DNA from: Apostichopus japonicus | Lineage: Eukaryota > Echinodermata > Holothuroidea > Aspidochirotida > Stichopodidae | Assembly: GCF_037975245.1 (NCBI RefSeq) | Contig: NC_092575.1 | Coordinates: 22,502,841-22,566,840 of the forward strand | Reading direction: 5' to 3' | DNA length: 64,000 nt | Part shown: positions 45,926 to 61,339 of the stretch, piece after piece | How positions within the stretch are numbered: position 1 is the stretch's first letter | Layout: each line of letters starts with the position of its first letter | The notes under the pieces: model-generated | The model's database searches: none | Told to the model about the DNA's origin: nothing | Seen by the model: only the letters and a program-made list of their open reading frames with translations | Translations under genes and position numbers: made by a program

Positions 45926-48900
45926 TATTTAAACATCAGTTTATAAAGGTGTCTAGGAACTGCTCATACTGACAGTACTAAAGTGCTGCAAAGTATGATA
46001 TAAGGGGACATGATGGAGTGGTATTCACAGATGGAAAATTGTCCAAACTGACTGTTATGGGTAAATATTTGCAAATTTTCAAAAGACAGAATGTCAGTAG
46101 ATATAACTCTGGTCACAGGTCTCTGCTTGAAAATGCACACTTACTGTATGTATAACATTTGTGCTGTGGTCATAACAGAAAAGTACTACAGTACACACAA
46201 CCTGTGGAAATCACAGGCCCAGCAGGAAATTATCTGAAACTAAATATATCCACATCCAATCAAATTAATGTCAGCTAGAAGCCAGACACATCGTTTGCAG
46301 GGTAGGTTTTACAGTACGTATATATCATACTTAATCCTAGAGAAGTCTTGAAAAGGAAGTTTCATCTACGTAGCTTTTAGCTTTTCCTTTTGATTTCGAC
46401 GCCGCGTATTCTACAATGTTAATGTGAATACTGTCACAAATTATTTTAAAGTTTTTCAAAAATAATTTAACCCCCTATTTACATTCTAAGATTTGTGTAT
46501 GTGTGCCAGGGATAGGAGAGTGGGGGGGGGGGAGGGGTCCAGCAGGCTCTACTGTAGGACACACAAAGAATGTCAAATATTAAAAAACGGTAAAGTACCA
46601 ACAATAAAGCCAAAGCTGCATATCATATATCACTGTTTATAACTAGTTCTGTAGTTTTGTATACTGTATCTTACTGCAAGTCACTCAAAGAAGCAAATTA
46701 CAGCAACTTAGGTCTAAGCTTAAATACCGAGGGCATACTGCAGCCTACACTTTATTATATAATTTGCACTATATATATTCACCACATTATTATTAACTAG
46801 TGCTTTGTATGCACCATGCCTTCATTTAGTTATCAAAATCATTTTCATCCGTTTTCCAGCTATATACACCTGGGACAGTGCCAAACAGACACTATTTCCT
46901 GGAAGAATGAACATTCGCAACGATACAGTAGGTTCGCTATATATTGTTGTGTACAGTCGGCTAGTATTGGAGGCCATGGGTACTGTAGAGTCTTGTGTAC
47001 TAAGTTTGTACTTGTAGAGACTTCTCTCACATAGTGATTACTTTACAAATGAACTAAGTATGTACCAAATAAGTTTGTCCTTGAATCGAGGTTGTACCTA
47101 TTTCGAGCAAACTTTCAAAAATAACTTTGACAACATTTCTTATTATTTTTCTATTTCATAACTTTCAGTATTCCTTTAAATAGAGACTTCATCCAATGTG
47201 CCTTGACAAAACCTTGCAAAACATTCTCAGTTATTGTCAACAAAACAATTACACAATTTATATATAATAAATGCAGTATTGCCTAACAGTGTCGTGAGGA
47301 CTGATCGCGGAGGACGGATAGACAGAGATTGTTCAAATTATAATTCACAGAGATTACAATCATTGTGACACAGTACTGCACGCTCAGGAAGTAAACTTGA
47401 TTTCCTTCTCTAAATAAAAGATAACCATCGTACATTGCAATGCATTGAATCAATGAACAGGAGATACGTGAGCATGCATGGGAAAAGTACAAACCAAGCA
47501 AGCTGGGAAACTGTCCAGAGTATTTTACCCGCCTAGTTAAATAATTCAGAAACAGTTAGGCTGTAAGAGTTTGACAGATCTGTAATCTCTAATAACAATA
47601 CCAAAAAAGTTTTTTAATCAAAACAAATGAAGGAAGTTAAATTATGTTATTGAAACTTTATACTTCTGATCTATCATGGTTTAAGAGAGGGGATGTCCCC
47701 ATCCCCTTTTAGAAATTGAGAAATTTCTGCTTATCTCAGTTGGCTTATATGCAACCTTACCTTCCCTATATTGAGCTAGAAATGTTGAAAAAAATTGGGG
47801 GGGGGTGGGGTGTCACATGCCTTATCTTGAATGACCTACTGTATGACCTCACACAAAAAGAATCAAGATTCACAGTCATCAACCCACATATTGTGGCAAG
47901 CATGAAGTATATATAGTCAGATTGTTGTTATTGTGCTATTGGTTCTAGCCTTAACCCTGCCAATGTTTATAACCAATCTGAAAAAATTATCGAAAAATGT
48001 GGGTAAATATTTGACAACTCTGATTATTACACTGATTCCTAACTGCAAAGTCCCCATTTTATAAAATTTATGAACACAGCCTGAATTATTGATTAAAATT
48101 TAATATGCACTGATATTCTCCATACATGTCATGTATATGACATACATACACAAAACACCAGCATGATCTAGTTCACTGTACATACGGCTTAGTTTAGATT
48201 AACATGCATTAGAAATTTCTTGGATAAGCAATTACATAGTACTTGGGTGAAAATTGTGTCCTGGTGAAGCATTCAATGATACCCCAGGTCATGGCCAAAT
48301 GTAACAGCAACACAACAGCTAACCTTGTTGGTAATACCTATTCTGGGTCAGTGAGCTAAGTTGTTAGACACTGTACAATACAAGACACATGTATGTATAC
48401 AGCACTGTACATATGGGCTTCTAGGTGACGATACTGTATGTAATGTGGGGAGAGATATCTATGTGAATGTATGTATGTGTACACTTACACTACAGGCTGC
48501 CCAGAACACCATGGAATAATTTATCCATTATCGCATCGCAACATGCGATGCAAAATGGTCAACTAAATGCTTGAACCAGTAATAACAGTCAGTTACCCAA
48601 GTTTTGTCTGTTTTGGGAAGTTTTAGCCAATTTTGCGACTATCCCATTTCAAGAAAATTATGTAATCTTGTTGTTATCACTCTTGCAAACAATTTTTGCA
48701 TGAATTATGAGATTGCAGTTGCACAATTAAAGCAATTGGTTTTGGAAATGTACTGAATTTTATATATTGTAGAGGAAGACACAGGTCTTCTTATTCTTCA
48801 TGCATGATTTAAGAATTGTACGATTCAATGATCCGGATGAAAGATGTAAAGTGGACTCTAGTACTCTTAATCTTGCAGACCTTTAAAATGTCCACCACAC

Positions 48901-49492
48901 AACATTATAAGTAACCATGGCAGCTGATCACATGGGGATTTGGTAGGATTATTAATACCTGAATTTGATGTGAAAGGATTTATCCCTGCTGATCTTCGTG
49001 CAAACTTATTGTTGTAACCATGCTATTCTACATATAACATGTGTATTAACTAGGCATAACAGACAAGCCATTCAGTTAGGCCTGGCCAGAAGTAGTACAA
49101 TAAAGTTGATACTAGGGTCTACTCTAAGCCTATACATATGACACATTTAAACGTGTTTCATCCTGGGATGGAGGTTTGTGTAAACTTGTCTTACTGTAAA
49201 GTACTAATACTGAAAAGTCAATTAATCTTACAGGTTGTCATGGTCAACTATATTCTGTACAGGAAGATTTGAAAAATTGAAGAAGGCTAGGCCCATGTCA
49301 TATGTGCAAACTTCAAAAGCCAAGAAAAGCCTCGCCTAGGGCTGACCAAGTTAGGGGCCAAAACTTAGTCCAGCTCTCAACTAAGTTTTAAACAACCTGT
49401 AAGCCTATATCAGACGACTGACACTAGTCCACCAAAAATCGTTTTCACTTTCAAACGAAACATCAGGTGAACCAGACCCTAATTCAACTTAC
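45926..49492. other. Gene-free DNA between the minisatellite and the candidate promoter
   Basis: A good acceptor-like stretch (TTTTCATCCGTTTTCCAG) lies at 46843-46860 on the plus strand, followed by two overlapping 70-codon frames, but no donor or domain supports an exon. G-run at 46518-46530. The rest is featureless. Confidence 0.45.
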
Positions 49493-49860
49493 TTCTTTTC
49501 TCGATGCTTTGCTGCAAAGGCTTAGGAACCTCGTTATTTGTTATTTCACTGTAATGAGTATTGCACACCTTCGTGGGAAGAGAACGTTTGTTTACAAATT
49601 TCAACAAGCGACAGTATAACTGAAGTGTTGTCGTAGCATACTTGATAATGTAATGACCTACCCTTACCAGTTTTGTACAGAGTACACTACTTTCGTAGAG
49701 CTGTACATACGTATGTGGTTGGGTAATTTCAACGTACAATTTTGACACCTGTGTACGCAAGGAAACCACATCAACCTAGAGATGGCGCTATGTTAAATTG
49801 CTCATTTTGGGCAAAGAAGTATTGCGGTTCTACTTCCGTGGGTTTAGAGTCCCTATAAAG
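49493..49860 (-). promoter_or_regulatory. Candidate 5' non-coding exon and promoter of the host gene
   Basis: On the minus strand AAAAGAA/GTAAGT (49493/49492) is a strong donor. Upstream lie CCACGGAAGTAGAA (about 49841-49828), an ETS-type CCGGAAGT-like site, and AGCGCCATCTC (49791-49781), the inverse of a YY1-like GAGATGGCGCT. CpG is more frequent at about 49750-50300 than around. A 96-residue frame (49479-49769) ends beyond the donor in phase 1, so it cannot be joined to the phase-0 exons. If real, the exon is untranslated and joins the acceptor at 36163. This is indirect, resting on one donor and motif clustering. Confidence 0.35.
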
Positions 49861-50824
49861 AAACTCTACATGGGTTCTCCATATCAGTGAAATAAAAGGC
49901 ACGAAATTTATATTTTAAAAAGTCACAGAGAACTGTTTTATCCAATCCCTGGGCTGCGGCACTTTAGTAGCACTCAATGTACCTTCTACCATAACGTAGA
50001 TGAAAGACTGAAAGATAAAAAGATTCTACATAACGTATAATTATTGTAGCGCGCGCTACAAAATCGGGATTACTGGCGAAGTGAACGATACCTATATGAC
50101 TGGACGTTGAAACTTAAAGTTTCAAATAGTCTCTGTACATTTGCAGTTTCAGAGACTAGATGCGCAGCCAACTTGTTCTGAGCCTGTCACGGCGCTCGCA
50201 AGCGCACTCACTTGTAGGTACCCTACATGAATACTCCCTGGTGTGTTGTCCGATCAAAAAATAACACCATGGACAACCGAAAAGATCTCCCTATATACTG
50301 CAGGCACTCCACGCGCACTACAACACTGCGTATCTGCAGGCAAATACAGTTCTAGTTGTACATGGTTATGTGAAATATCCTATCACAATAAGTAAGCCCT
50401 ATAGAAGTGTAACTACCGAAAGCTTGAAAAGTTCCTTCCGCCATTTAGTGAATTCTGAAGTTTTTCAGTTGTTTTAGATGTAATAGTGTTGCGCGGGCCA
50501 CCCAATAGAGATTTGAAAACCTTACGGGACACAGAAAATTGTGCACTGGGCGGAATACTAAGCCCCCCCCCCCCCCCGGCGATCCCACATCCACCACCAC
50601 CAAAGTCCTAAATATGCGTGGTTCCATATTGATGTTTTGGGCCTATCGTTCATATCAGTTCGGATTATTAGTTGTTCTCTTTTTTCCCCATTCTTCAATC
50701 TAACGTTCACGCTCAGTGAATTCATAGATTTTTAAGACAGTTTCATATTTGACAACAGCCTCAGTATGAATTGTCAAGTCCTATTATGCATGGTGTAACG
50801 TCCCTTTTTAACCGTTCATGAATA
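49861..50824. other. CpG-richer gene-free DNA upstream of the candidate promoter
   Basis: Short palindrome-like GTAGCGCGCGCTAC at 50047-50060 and other CG-rich words (50160-50215). C-run of 16 at about 50562-50577. No coding evidence. Confidence 0.4.
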
Positions 50825-50832
50825 CTGTATAG

Positions 50833-51129
50833 CAGGGGTTCCCTAACTGGGGTGCATGAACCTCCAGGGGGTGCATGAGTCCATCCCAGGGGGTTCGTGA
50901 GACGTTTCTGAAAGTCAAAACTGAATACTTTTTGTTGAACTAAAATCTGATATATTATATAAGTTAGTAATGTACAAAAGTCGTACCTATCGACAATCTC
51001 TTTTCGCTGTGACTGTTATGCGTATTATAGTATGATAGTGACTCAGATCGTGTCTCGAAAAATTGGGGGTTCGTCGACAACTTTGACATCCACAGGGGTT
51101 CTTGGGTTGATAAAGTTAGGGAAACCCTG
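50833..51129. mobile_element. hAT-type MITE with perfect 8-bp target duplication
   Basis: Termini CAGGGGTTCCCTAACT and AGTTAGGGAAACCCTG, one mismatch in 16. CTGTATAG flanks both sides (50825-50832 and 51130-51137). It is 297 bp and non-coding. Shares most of its length with the 23369-23739 copy, including GGGGGTTCGT and TGACATCCACAGGG near its right end. Confidence 0.92.
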
Positions 51130-51137
51130 CTGTATAG

Positions 51138-53640
51138 TATAGACTACCGTATTATATATCTTTCTTTCGGCATGAATCAAGTTTATGCTGTCCCATGAAT
51201 CGTTCCCCGTCTTGCTTTGGTCGTTCCATACAGTGGCATCGAAAGCCAAGTCGGGCCCTGGAAATATTAATATTATCGGATCTACACGCTTTCGTTAAGT
51301 TCTCAATTGTTACTTATTTGCCGTATATAATATATTCTATAAGTGAGAATATATTATTCTTGATCACACATTTCCCCATCGTCTTTCTATTTGACCCCAA
51401 TATTCGCCGGGCGGACTTTACTCAGGCTCCTCCTCTCGTTTCAAGTTAAACTGTTGTCACATTTGTCACATACTGCGGTATATATGTTCCTTACTTACGT
51501 AGAAAGCACACCCAACTACCGCCATTGGCCTATGCGGTGATAGAGATGCATGAAGTGAATAACTCTCCAAAGGAAAAGCTATGAAAATTCTTATTCTAGA
51601 TTTAAGAGATAGCCCAGTTTCAAAGTTCCTTCACACACGGCGAGATCTAAAAGTCTATATTATAACACCATCGAGCAATTTTTTTCATGGTTTCGCTGTG
51701 ACTGAAATGAATTTTGCAACGCGCTGGTTCTAGAAATATTGAAATTCTCAAAACACAACCTTATATAGCAATGATTTCTGTGTATACTGTTTGCAACCAC
51801 GCGCGCTTTCAGACCGGAATTTTACAGTTCTTAAAGAAGAGAAGTTAACTAGCGCCCTCTAACATATTCCAAGCCGTGAACACAGCAAATCATTTATCTA
51901 TGGCAAGAGAACGCACAATATTATAGACTATTCTATGTAAGAGAAGTTGAATAGCGTCCTCTACTTCGTTTTCCACGCACGCTCTCCACGCTATCACGGA
52001 AAGAAAAAAGTTACAATTCACTGGGTCTGATATATCGTAAACTTGTACAAGCAGTGAATCGATCCATCATAAAATTAAACATTAACAGGAACAAAGCATC
52101 AAGGTCTACTAATCAATATAAATCATCCCACTACTGCTTATAAGAAAATAACCGTCCTAATTAAGGTCATGGTTAATGTGCCTCTTAACAAGATTACAAA
52201 TATTTCAAGAAGGTCGGAACGAATCGCATTCGATCACAGCCCAAGAACACAGTTTCTTGTTAGACCTAAACATCAAATAAATATTTGAAAATTTATCAAA
52301 ATTTGTCGTCGATGACAAAACTCAATATAATCATTTGCTTTAAGAAGTAACTTTAAAGAAAGAAGGAGAAAGAGAGAGAGAAAAAAACGTGATTCCAATG
52401 TTAAATTATGTTCAAGTAAAAATATCGCTTCTATAGAATCACGCTATAATCATCACAGGTTTACACAACGAAAGCTGTGTCAAACAGAAGCGTACAGTAT
52501 CAGTATTTCAATGACACAACGTGCTGGGGGAAAAAAGGGCAAAAGGAAGGGAAAGTAAGAAAGTAAAGAAAACCCACACAAACCAGCAAAATCAGTTGAG
52601 AGATTTATCACTAAATTACTCGACTGTTTATGTCTGCTCTGAAACAACTAAAAATCAATTACACTAATTACTCCCTCATAAATATTCATTTGATGAGAAT
52701 GTCTACATCATGGATGTAATAGTTTGATCAATCCAGTATTTGAGTAATTTTCGGTAAATCCAATGGCCGACCAAGAAATAAATAAATAAAAATCTGCTTA
52801 AAAAATTGATAGAGTTGTCGAAGCCTGTATACATTGTAGTATACAACATTTTGCATTTGATGAAGTCGCATATACTTTACACACACCCACACAAAAAATG
52901 TTAAGGATGTAGAGTTTTCTTTTCTCTACTGAATATGTTCGATTTTATCAGTAAAATGCTGGACACGTGATGACTGTTAACTTATATAGTTTGGCATTTC
53001 CAAGCAGAAATCAAGTACTGAATTAATAACGATAGTAACATTTGCAGACATGCAGCAATGATATTTGCCAAGAGCACTTTCAATTACATACAAATCATGA
53101 ACAAATACGGTAGGCTACTTATGCAAGAGGGATAAATATCGATACCTTCGAGTTGCGTTTGATAGCCGAAAGAGTGGGGAATTGGATAAAAAGTATAAGG
53201 GTGTGTGTGTGTGTGTTTGGGGTGCTTCGGGGAGTTGTGAAGATGGAGGAAGGGGGGGGGGGGGTCAATATAGGCCAATTTGGAATAGTTTGGTCATGAA
53301 ATCAAACTTACAAAAAACCTAGCACTGTAAGGGAAAATGAAATGTTTAACTTTTATGAGTTAATAACCCCCCCCCCCCCCCCATGAAAACAATAACAGCA
53401 AACAGCAAGCGAAGTCAGTTTACTAATATTGACTCTAATCATACGTACATACATTCATAAATATTGACATACACGCATACATACACACGCACATACACAC
53501 ATACTTACATGCATGGTTTACTGTACCAAAACCAGAGTGTGAAAACACGACACATTACACTTCAGCATGTTAAAGTATGATAAGCTGTGTTTTCTCAACA
53601 CGTTGAAGCACTGTGCATTACCATGTTATTGCGTTCATAC
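51138..53640. other. Gene-free DNA
   Basis: No exon recognised. Purine-rich tract at 52358-52390, TG repeats at about 53200-53217, G-run at 53251-53263 and C-run at about 53366-53382. Confidence 0.45.
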
Positions 53641-53662
53641 TGAGCAGCTCCCACACCAATAT

Positions 53663-56693
<3,031 letters not shown>

Positions 56694-56701
56694 CATATGC
56701 T

Positions 56702-57082
56702 CAGGGGGGTAGGAGGGGGGCAGGGCTAACGTGCCCCCACTTTTTTCCAAAATAGCAAATGTGCCCTACTGACAAATGTGCCTCTTTGATGAAGAACTGT
56801 CTTTTGGATATTATTGTTAATTTTAATATTTTATTTTGATAATTTATTTTTAGTCTGTACATGCTATTTTTAAAATGACATCCCAAATCTTTTTGTAGCA
56901 CGGTTAACAAAAAACAATGTCAATAAATAGTATTGATAGCATATACTAACACATCATATATATTTGAGTCATATGGCCGGTGTGTATCGGTTTATAGCAT
57001 AACGAGTGGTGGTTTTGGAATGAGAAAGTGCCCCTCTGATGTTGTGCCCCCCCCCCACTTTTTGGAAGCTTCCTACCCCCTG
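56702..57082. mobile_element. hAT-type MITE with perfect 8-bp target duplication
   Basis: The left terminus CAGGGGGGTAGGAGG and right terminus CTTCCTACCCCCTG are inverted. CATATGCT flanks both sides (56694-56701 and 57083-57090). It is 381 bp. The inner parts repeat GTGCCCC/GTGCC-CT words in the same orientation near both ends. No coding capacity; two overlapping frames are chance. Confidence 0.9.
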
Positions 57083-57090
57083 CATATGCT

Positions 57091-59650
57091 TCGATGTATA
57101 GGTTATAATCCTGTTTGCACTCAAATCGTCTTGTTTAGGGTTAGATTAGTGAATCCCTTGCACAGCAACGGATGCCCTTAATAGTCACAATAATCCGGAA
57201 ACTTATCAATGTGATCATCGCTTATGAACCGCGGATTATTTTAAGTCCTCTCTTATCGGAACGGACCAATTATATAAGGCCAACTGAAAGTATTAAGTAA
57301 TACTTCACTGGTGTAGGACTATACTCATTCCATTCTTCAAATAGGGCCAGAAAAAGTGACCGTATAGTTCCAAGCCTCATCTTGAATTTTTGTCCAGGGT
57401 AAGTTATGGCGTGGGAGCTGTGACTAGGTTCGCAATCACCTGAGTGTTATGCGACTATGCACAAACGAATAGGCCTATTCAATGCATGTCCTTCAGTTTC
57501 TGCATTTCATCAACTTTCGACAACAAATTTGTCGAGAGCTGAATGTCAATCGCGTAATCATATAGTTTTAATTAAAACATCTTGAGGTCAAAACTTTGCG
57601 GAAAATCGACTTAATTCAATAAGCTGTTTTAAAAAAAAAAATCAACGGAGACGGAAATTTTTTAATTGAGTTTTGAAATCTTTTAAGATTTAATGTGTTA
57701 TGTTATTTCTTCGGTTTATAATGATATCTAAGAGTCCATATAATCTCAGCTTATACTGCGCTAAGGTAACCTTGAGTACGCCGTTTCATGCACATGTCGT
57801 TTTATAACATACATTTATTGTCATCTTATCAGTTACGATTCCTCTCATTTTAAACTATGTTTTTTCTTGCAGTGAATGATTCAGCCTTTGGTATAAGCCA
57901 GCTTACTCATTTTTAATCGGCGAATTCACCGACGAAGCGAGTATTTTAATTTTACAGAAGGAAAGGGGAGACCTTCACACCTTCGAACATTTGCCAGCGC
58001 TGACCGCTTAAAGATGAAGAAATAGTTGCCATGCACTGGCAGACGGATGACTTGTTTACACAGGTAGCCGTCCTAGGCTACATAGACTTATCGTATAGCC
58101 TATACCGCGCTAAATCGTCATAGAGCGATGAAAGTGCATTTAACTTATATATTGTCTATTTATTCACGAAAACAACATCATGCTGTTTCCTTCGAGCTAT
58201 TGACCAATTAAATTTGTAATATTACTGAATAAAATTTCTACAACCTTGTATTTTTTTTTTTGGAGTTGCGGTTTCCTCCACGTGCTTTTGCTCCTATACA
58301 CACACTTAACTATAGGGGCTATATATATATATATACGCTCAGTCGTTCCTTTACAAATTCGCCATGCATGCCCTTCCAAGACGGTAACAAAACAGCGATA
58401 TGGACAAGTCTACACGTTCCACTGAACAATTTAGCTAATAAAGCAGACCACAAGAATTAAAACTTGGCGAAGGATAAAAACCGAGGCAAATGAGGAAAAG
58501 AACTGAGTCAGTTTACGCATGAAGAAATAATGAATTTTAAAAGAATGTTTGTTCGAAAGAGAGCATATTAAGCCTTTGAATTTTTGTTTTTATTCGCAGG
58601 TTTTCTTTTTACCTGTTATGATGATCGTGAGGTTAGGCGTACTTTGGTACGCCGGTAGCTTATATACTGATTACAATGTACTAACAATATTGAAAAACTT
58701 TAACCTAAACAAATAAATTATTCCGCGAGAGTAGAGCTGTTTATCCGATATTTGGCGTAACTCCTGATCTCGTTTGGTCTAATGTGGTTTCAGATCAAAT
58801 CAAGGTACACCGTCGGGTCTAGTCTGGTGCGGTGATCTATTAGTCAGGGTTGGCCCAGACGTTCGATTTTGTTCACTCCCCCCCCCCCTCCCAAGCAAAA
58901 AAAAAAGGGAACCGCCGAGCAGTATCGAGAAATTCTCAAATATATGAATATATACTAAAATCCATCGTTTTCAATGTTGTAAAATGATCGTACAATGTTC
59001 GCTATCTTGCTTAGTATACATGTTGTTTCAGTTTGTGAAGTATCTCTGAGTATAAACATGTCACTGATTACATTATAACTTCAAACCCCCGCATGTATTA
59101 ACAAGTCATGACTCGAGTCACTAATGGAAACAAATAGTGAAATGACTCGAAGATATTTGTGAAGGTTTCCTCCATACAGATATTATACAGTGCTTTGAGT
59201 CCATGCATGACTCGAATCTCTTGTCAGGAAAATTACTAGATAAAGTGACGCGATTTCACTGACCAATCGGGTGACAACTACATGGTAAAATCTTAGAGCA
59301 ATGTAGACTGTATACAAATAAAAAAACAAACTTAAACTGACTGGAAAGTTATAACCAAATTTGAAACGAACAAAGAATTTTTTTGGGCTTCTTTTCAAAC
59401 TATGTAGATCACTTGGATGGCTGGTCAACTTTCAAATTCCTACAGTTTTATGAAAAAGTCGAGTTTTTTTTTATTATATAATTTTTCAATTTGCTTTCAT
59501 ATTAATATATACTAACTTAAAATAATGTGGGCGATGATATTTTGGTAATCGAATCAAATTCACTGACTACTCGTTCGTTAACCTTCATTCGGTCAACAAC
59601 AAAAAAATCTAAAAGGAGGTCCCAACTGCTCGGTGTGATCAAATGCTAAA

Positions 59651-59685
<35 letters not shown>

Positions 59686-61255
59686 TTCACACGGGGAGGA
59701 AGGAATAATAATAATAAATCAGTTCTTACTGAAATGAAACCGACTTAGACATATAGACTCGTATTAAATAGGACTCGGTCGTTTGTTCCTGCAAAACCAT
59801 GACTGGCAGTTGTGTCTCAGCCTGGTTCAAACCTTTGAAACCAAGCTCGGGGGGAGGGGGAGGTGAGGGAGGGGCTCTTTACATTGGGGCCATGGCTCAA
59901 TGAACGGCCTGAACCGCCAATTTCTATTTATGCGCCGCTGAACCAACAGCGTCATCAATTTCACCCTTAAAGAGCAATTCTAGAAATCCACGCAAGACGA
60001 AAGCATGCATCATTAATCTCATCATTCATGTAGCCTCCTTCATGCAGAATTCAATAAATTTTCTTCACTTTTGAAGAAAACAATGAGAAACAAAGAGTAA
60101 ATTTGATGTAAACATAAATCAACGTCTATATATATATTTGACATTTTAATTCACTCATTTAAATATTGTTTGCCCATACCTCACCGCCAAGAACTGCCAT
60201 AACACCCCCCCACCCTCCACCCCCTCATTCGTTTCTTTTCTTTCTGGCTTATATCTCGTTTTAAAAGAAAATAAATGACAAATAAATCCATCAATCCTTT
60301 TTTTTAAAACATTTCTTCCACATGAGTGTTAGCTTTTCAAGACACACCCACGATCGATCAGATTCCACCTATATATACTGCAGGTGATCAATTCTACTGT
60401 AAATAAATCCATGAAAGAATCATAAGTTGAAATGTGTTTGCTAACATATATTACATCATCCTTGAATTTTATATACCCCGTTCACTGCATCTGTATTTGA
60501 GTTAAAGGTCCTTCCCTTCCATAACATACGCTATAATACAACCAGATAAATGAAAACCATTAGTCACTGTAGGAAATTTAACCTTGATTAATCCAAAGTT
60601 GAATGCATTATTTTTTTTCCGTCCAGCTTTACCCGTGTTTTTTCTCTCTCTCTCTCTCTCTCTCTTTCGTTTAATGTTTTTTTCTTCTTTATGAGTCCTC
60701 TTAATATTTCTTCAACTGTTCCATTATGAAATGTACTAACATTATGTACATCCCTGAAAAAAAAAAAAAACATATATAGTAATATCTGGGCTATAGGTTA
60801 AATGTTGAGCACGTGTTGTGAGGAATATGACCAGAGGCTAAATTAATCCGTTATTGTAAGCATAAAAGGTATACCTAGCCTTACTTTAGAGAAAAAAATA
60901 AAGTTTAAAGAAATACATGCAGTCAGAGAGAGAGATAAAGGGAGAAAGGTAGGAAAGATTTATAGAGAATATATATAAAAGGAAGTTAACATTAAGTCAT
61001 ATGTCTTTGTCTTTAATGCGAAGAATAAGGCGTAAACGAAGCTGATCAAGTCAAATAAAATCTGAAGGTGAAAGGGATGAAAGATAAATGAGATGCAGAA
61101 ACAGAGATGGAGAGAGCGGGAGGGAGAGATGGAGAAAGTGCATAAGACGGATCTATGATTGCTAAAGATTTGAATATCAGCAAATTCGTAATTAAGTGAA
61201 GCTTCACGATTCGTAATCTCTGTGATAAAAATGGAAAAGAATGGCAGCAGACCTT

Positions 61256-61339
<84 letters not shown>

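Noticed and set aside
46843-47034. Plus-strand exon after TTTTCATCCGTTTTCCAG
   Set aside because: Only the acceptor is good. Two frames compete, no donor, and no recognisable protein.
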